From positions 1 to 9,177 of the forward strand of contig CAIYXE010000579.1 of the NCBI GenBank assembly GCA_903930095.1: DNA of 9,177 bases, given 5' to 3'. Positions 6,872 to 9,177 of this stretch are shown in pieces (position 1 is the stretch's first letter; each line of letters begins with the position of its first letter). The DNA comes from an uncultured Hyphomicrobiales bacterium (GTDB taxonomy: Bacteria; Pseudomonadota; Alphaproteobacteria; Rhizobiales; Aestuariivirgaceae). The position numbers and the translations under genes were made by a program. Under the pieces are notes generated by a model. The model had not been told where the DNA came from. It was given only the letters and a program-made list of their open reading frames with translations, and did not search any database.

Positions 6872-8203
6872 TCACCGCCCGTAAAGCTGCTCCGGCAGCC
6901 AGAGCCCGATCTGCGGGAAGGTGTAGAGCATCGCCATGGAGCCGATGACGATGACGATGAAGGGCATCACGCCCGCGAAGATGTCGTTGATGCTCACCTC
7001 CTTCGGCGCCACCCCCTTCAGATAGAAGGGGGCCATGGCAACCGGCGGAGAGAGGAACGAGGTCTGGATGTTGAGGGCGATCAGCAGGCCGAAGAACAGC
7101 GGGTCAATGCCGAAGTGATCGAGCAGCGGCAGGAAGATCGGCACGAAGATGACGATGATCTCGGTCCACTCCAGCGGCCAGCCGAGAATGAAAATGATGA
7201 TCTGCGTAACCAGCAGGAACATGAATGGCGTGAGGTCGAGCCCCACCACGAAGTCCTTGATCACGGCATCGCCGCCAAGGATGGCGAAGACGGCGGAGAA
7301 GGTGAATGAGCCGACAAAGAGCCAACCCACCATGGCCGATGTCCGCGCCGTAAGATAAACCGACTCCTTCAGTTTCGCGAAGCTGAGTGATCGATAAGCG
7401 GCGGCCAGAACGAGCGCGCCCAGCGCGCCGATGGCGGCAGCCTCCGAAGGCGTGGCGATACCGAACATGATGGCGCCCAGCACCGCCATGATCAGCAATG
7501 CCAATGGCACGAAGGATGTGGCGAGTTCGTAGAACACCGTGGCAACTGGCACGTTTCTCTCTTCCAGCGGCAAGGGTGGCGCCAGCTTGGGGTTCAGCAT
7601 GGCGCGGATCATGACGTAGGCGATGTAGAGGCCCGCCAGCATGAGGCCGGGAAACAGGGCGCCAGCATAGAGTTGCACGGGCGAGACGCCTGCAGTGGCG
7701 CCATAAAGGATCAGCATGATCGAGGGCGGGATGAGGATGCCCAGGCAGCCGCCGGCGCAGACCACGCCAGCCGAGAGCCGAACGTCATAACCGTTGCGCA
7801 GCATGACCGGAAAGGCGAGCAGGCCCATCAGCGTCACCACGGCGCCGACGATGCCGGTAGCGGTCGCGAACAGCGTACAGGTGATGAGGGTCGCCACCGC
7901 AAGCGATCCGGGAAGACCGCCCGCCGCCAGTTGGATCGAGCGGAACAGACGGTCAAGGATGTTGGCGCGTTCGATGATGTAGCCCATGAACACGAACAGC
8001 GGCACGGAGATCAGAATGTCGTTGGTCATCACCGACCAGGTGCGCTGCACGAGCAGCGACATCACCGGTTCCCAGTTGCCGTCGAAGGCAAGATAGGCGA
8101 AGCCCACCGCCATGGCCATCAGCGTGAAGGCGATCGGAAAGCCGAGCATGATGAGCCCGACGAACATGATCAGCATCAGGACGCCGAGTTGCGGATCCGT
8201 CAT
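6872..8203 (-). CDS. TRAP transporter large permease subunit (DctM-like, FcbT3 type)
   Basis: This 443-residue, almost wholly hydrophobic protein is the large membrane subunit of a tripartite ATP-independent periplasmic (TRAP) transporter, the part that carries solute using the sodium or proton gradient. Family signatures are ISVPLFVFMGYIIERA (65-80), GCLGILIPPS (152-161), ATPSEAAAIGA (250-260) and TSFLSPPVAMAPFYLKG (381-397). A dozen or so membrane segments are apparent, and the length is normal. The wording resembles the group labelled mannitol/chloroaromatic transport (COG4664), a broad group name that does not define this transporter's substrate. ATG 8203 has a strong GGGAGG 7 nt upstream and overlaps the dctQ stop as ATGA, so the subunits are translationally coupled. 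The 3' end faces the aminotransferase gene with no terminator visible. Confidence 0.93.
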   Translation of the reverse strand: MTDPQLGVLMLIMFVGLIMLGFPIAFTLMAMAVGFAYLAFDGNWEPVMSLLVQRTWSVMTNDILISVPLFVFMGYIIERANILDRLFRSIQLAAGGLPGSLAVATLITCTLFATATGIVGAVVTLMGLLAFPVMLRNGYDVRLSAGVVCAGGCLGILIPPSIMLILYGATAGVSPVQLYAGALFPGLMLAGLYIAYVMIRAMLNPKLAPPLPLEERNVPVATVFYELATSFVPLALLIMAVLGAIMFGIATPSEAAAIGALGALVLAAAYRSLSFAKLKESVYLTARTSAMVGWLFVGSFTFSAVFAILGGDAVIKDFVVGLDLTPFMFLLVTQIIIFILGWPLEWTEIIVIFVPIFLPLLDHFGIDPLFFGLLIALNIQTSFLSPPVAMAPFYLKGVAPKEVSINDIFAGVMPFIVIVIGSMAMLYTFPQIGLWLPEQLYGR

Positions 8204-9090
8204 GTGCTTGCCTCCCGGCTGGCGCGCTCTTCAAGGATGAGTTTCTCGAGTTCCTCCACATCGTGAAGGCGTTGCGGCCAGCCACCCGTCCGGATGCACA
8301 CGAGGCAGCGCGCCACCTCAACCACACCCTGCAGCAGCAGCAGAACGCCGGTCACGGGAATCGCCGTCTTGTAGTGATAAATCGGCGGTCCGGACGGGCT
8401 GTAGGCCGAATGCTCATGGCTGAACCAGGACTGGGCTGCGAAGCCATAGCCTGAATAGATGAAAGCGATGATGGCGGGGAAGAAGAACAGCCCATACAGC
8501 ACGAGATCCATCATCGCCTGCCGGCGCTGCGACCAGGCACGGTAGAGGAAGTCGCCACGCACATGGGCATTGCGCGACAGCGCATAGGCGCCCGCCATGA
8601 TGAAGAGGAGTCCATAAAGAATATAGCTCGCATCAAACGCCCAGTCGGTCGGCGCGCCCAGCACATAGCGGGAGAACACCTCGTAACTGACGGCAAAAGT
8701 CAGCAGCAGGATGGACCAGGCGAAGAACTGCCCCACGATGGCGCTGACGCGGTCAACCGGCAGCAAAAGACGCTGCAGGCGAGGCGCCCAGGCCTCTCCC
8801 GGCATACGCGGCTTCAGTTGCAACCAGAAACTGGCGAGGATCATCGCGACGCCTGCCCAGAAGGCGAGCGGAGAGTAGGCAGTCGTGCCCTTCTTCGCAT
8901 GGGCTTCGGTGAGCAGCGCACAGCGTTCCGCCCAGGAGACGAAACAAGCGAAGCTGTTGTTGGGCCTCAGCCCCTTGCTCGCCACCATCCGGCCCACTTC
9001 GCCATAGGCGGCAAGAGACCAGAACATGGCCGCAACGATTACGGCCACGCCCAGCGCAAACAGCGCAAAGGCCCAGCGGTCGAGCTTCAT
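8200..9090 (-). CDS. TRAP transporter small permease subunit (DctQ-like, FcbT2 type) with N-terminal extension
   Basis: This 296-residue protein is the small membrane subunit of the TRAP transporter and should partner the large subunit encoded just downstream. The conserved DctQ core runs from about residue 115 to 263: FSRYVLGAPTDWAFDASYILYG (139-160), a membrane helix, NAHVRGDFLY (174-183, the usual H-[IV]-R-x-D motif), and SPSGPPIYHYK (231-241) before the last helix. Ahead of it is an unusual ~110-residue extension with two membrane helices (about 6-28 and 74-92) around a loop containing Cys49 and Cys57; a basic stretch (93-114) then leads to the core. The C-terminus is a charged tail. I chose ATG 9090 because GGAGGGGGGT sits 6 nt upstream. 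ATG 9144 in the same frame would add 18 residues of unlikely composition and put a hairpin into the coding region. Confidence 0.88.
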   Translation of the reverse strand: MKLDRWAFALFALGVAVIVAAMFWSLAAYGEVGRMVASKGLRPNNSFACFVSWAERCALLTEAHAKKGTTAYSPLAFWAGVAMILASFWLQLKPRMPGEAWAPRLQRLLLPVDRVSAIVGQFFAWSILLLTFAVSYEVFSRYVLGAPTDWAFDASYILYGLLFIMAGAYALSRNAHVRGDFLYRAWSQRRQAMMDLVLYGLFFFPAIIAFIYSGYGFAAQSWFSHEHSAYSPSGPPIYHYKTAIPVTGVLLLLQGVVEVARCLVCIRTGGWPQRLHDVEELEKLILEERASREAST

Positions 9091-9095
9091 CACTG

Positions 9096-9105
9096 ACCCC
9101 CCTCC
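9096..9105 (-). promoter_or_regulatory. Strong ribosome binding site for dctQ
   Basis: On the minus strand this reads GGAGGGGGGT and ends 5 nt before ATG 9090 (9091-9095 between). It decides the start in favour of 9090 over ATG 9144, which is preceded only by GGAAGA almost touching it. Confidence 0.75.
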
Positions 9106-9118
9106 ATCCGGCGATGCC

Positions 9119-9138
9119 GCCGAGGGATATCCCCCGGC
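9119..9138 (-). other. GC-rich inverted repeat / hairpin in the dctQ leader
   Basis: A 20-bp near-perfect palindrome centred on ATAT: outer arms GCCG/CGGC, one A-C mismatch pair, then inner arms GGG/CCC. In RNA it would form an 8-position stem (seven GC pairs, one mismatch) with a four-base loop. It sits about 14 nt upstream of the dctQ ribosome binding site. Hairpins between a TRAP binding-protein gene and its permease genes are commonly seen and thought to keep the binding protein in excess; that role here is inferred. There is no following T-run, so it is not a classical intrinsic terminator. Confidence 0.55.
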
Positions 9139-9163
9139 CAGCATTCTTCCGTTGGTACGTCCC

Positions 9164-9177
9164 TCAAGCCTTGAAGA
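9164..9177 (-). CDS. Possible extreme 3' end of the TRAP solute-binding protein gene (dctP)
   Basis: One minus-strand frame entering from the right edge reads Phe-Lys-Ala then TGA (9166-9164). A binding-protein gene is expected directly upstream of dctQ, and this stop would leave a 73-bp gap containing the hairpin and ribosome binding site. Three codons are far too few to prove it. A second frame runs to a TGA overlapping ATG 9090 (TGATG) and is the main alternative; its residues are rich in Arg, Pro and Gly and look less like coding sequence. Confidence 0.25.

Noticed and set aside
6886..6899. GCTGC-TCCG-GCAGC hairpin just past the aminotransferase as a terminator
   Set aside because: The stem is five pairs, lies inside the TRAP large-subunit coding region and lacks a T-run in either direction.
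9091..9144. ATG 9144 as the start of the TRAP small subunit
   Set aside because: The added 18 residues are Gly/Pro/Ser-rich and non-membrane, the hairpin would be coding, and the strong ribosome site serves ATG 9090. The frame is open to the right edge, so an even longer form cannot be formally excluded.
1..9177. tRNA or rRNA genes, CRISPR arrays, insertion sequences, attachment sites or phage genes
   Set aside because: I searched by eye for repeats, transposase-like proteins and RNA gene signatures and found none; nearly all of the window is explained by seven ordinary protein genes.

Overview
This is a GC-rich, gene-dense bacterial window holding seven real protein genes (one cut by the left edge) and almost no intergenic DNA. 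The mix suggests an alphaproteobacterium: a short-form OpgH, a Tat-dependent OpgG/OpgD-like protein, an FcbT-type TRAP transporter and a two-subunit aconitase X. This is an inference from protein style and base composition, not a marker-gene assignment. I see no RNA genes, insertion sequences, CRISPR arrays or phage genes.

Layout. (1) Positions 1-2130, plus strand: the 3' end of an Aas-like acyl-ACP synthetase / acylglycerophosphoethanolamine acyltransferase gene. It is followed after one base by the large subunit of an aconitase X (AcnX) enzyme, then by its small swivel-domain subunit through an ATGA overlap. The spacing implies one translationally coupled operon. (2) Positions 2131-5555, minus strand: opgG and opgH, which make osmoregulated periplasmic glucans. 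OpgG is a periplasmic glucan-processing protein with a twin-arginine signal, and its gene overlaps opgH, which encodes the inner-membrane beta-1,2-glucosyltransferase. (3) Positions 5556-5686: a 131-bp divergent intergenic region, the only real promoter space in the window. (4) Positions 5687-6859, plus strand: a PLP fold-type I aminotransferase resembling arginine:pyruvate transaminase AruH. (5) Positions 6872-9090, minus strand: the small (DctQ-like) and large (DctM-like) membrane subunits of a TRAP transporter, coupled by an ATGA overlap. A GC-rich hairpin precedes dctQ, and the solute-binding protein gene probably lies just beyond the right edge.

How the parts relate. The AcnX pair should form one dehydratase; the bacterial relatives studied act on cis-3-hydroxy-L-proline. 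OpgG and OpgH work together on envelope glucans. The TRAP membrane pair should import an organic acid or amino-acid-like solute. AcnX, the AruH-like transaminase and the TRAP system could all belong to amino-acid catabolism, but they sit in separate transcription units with opgGH in between, so that link is only a hypothesis. Both convergent junctions are extremely tight: 0 bp at 2130/2131 and 12 bp at 6860-6871, with no visible intrinsic terminator.

Nothing here is clearly a new system. The points most worth a second look are the Aas-AcnX gene coupling, the N-terminally extended TRAP small subunit with two cysteines in its extra loop, the hairpin upstream of dctQ, and the palindromic back-to-back stop codons shared by acnX and opgH.
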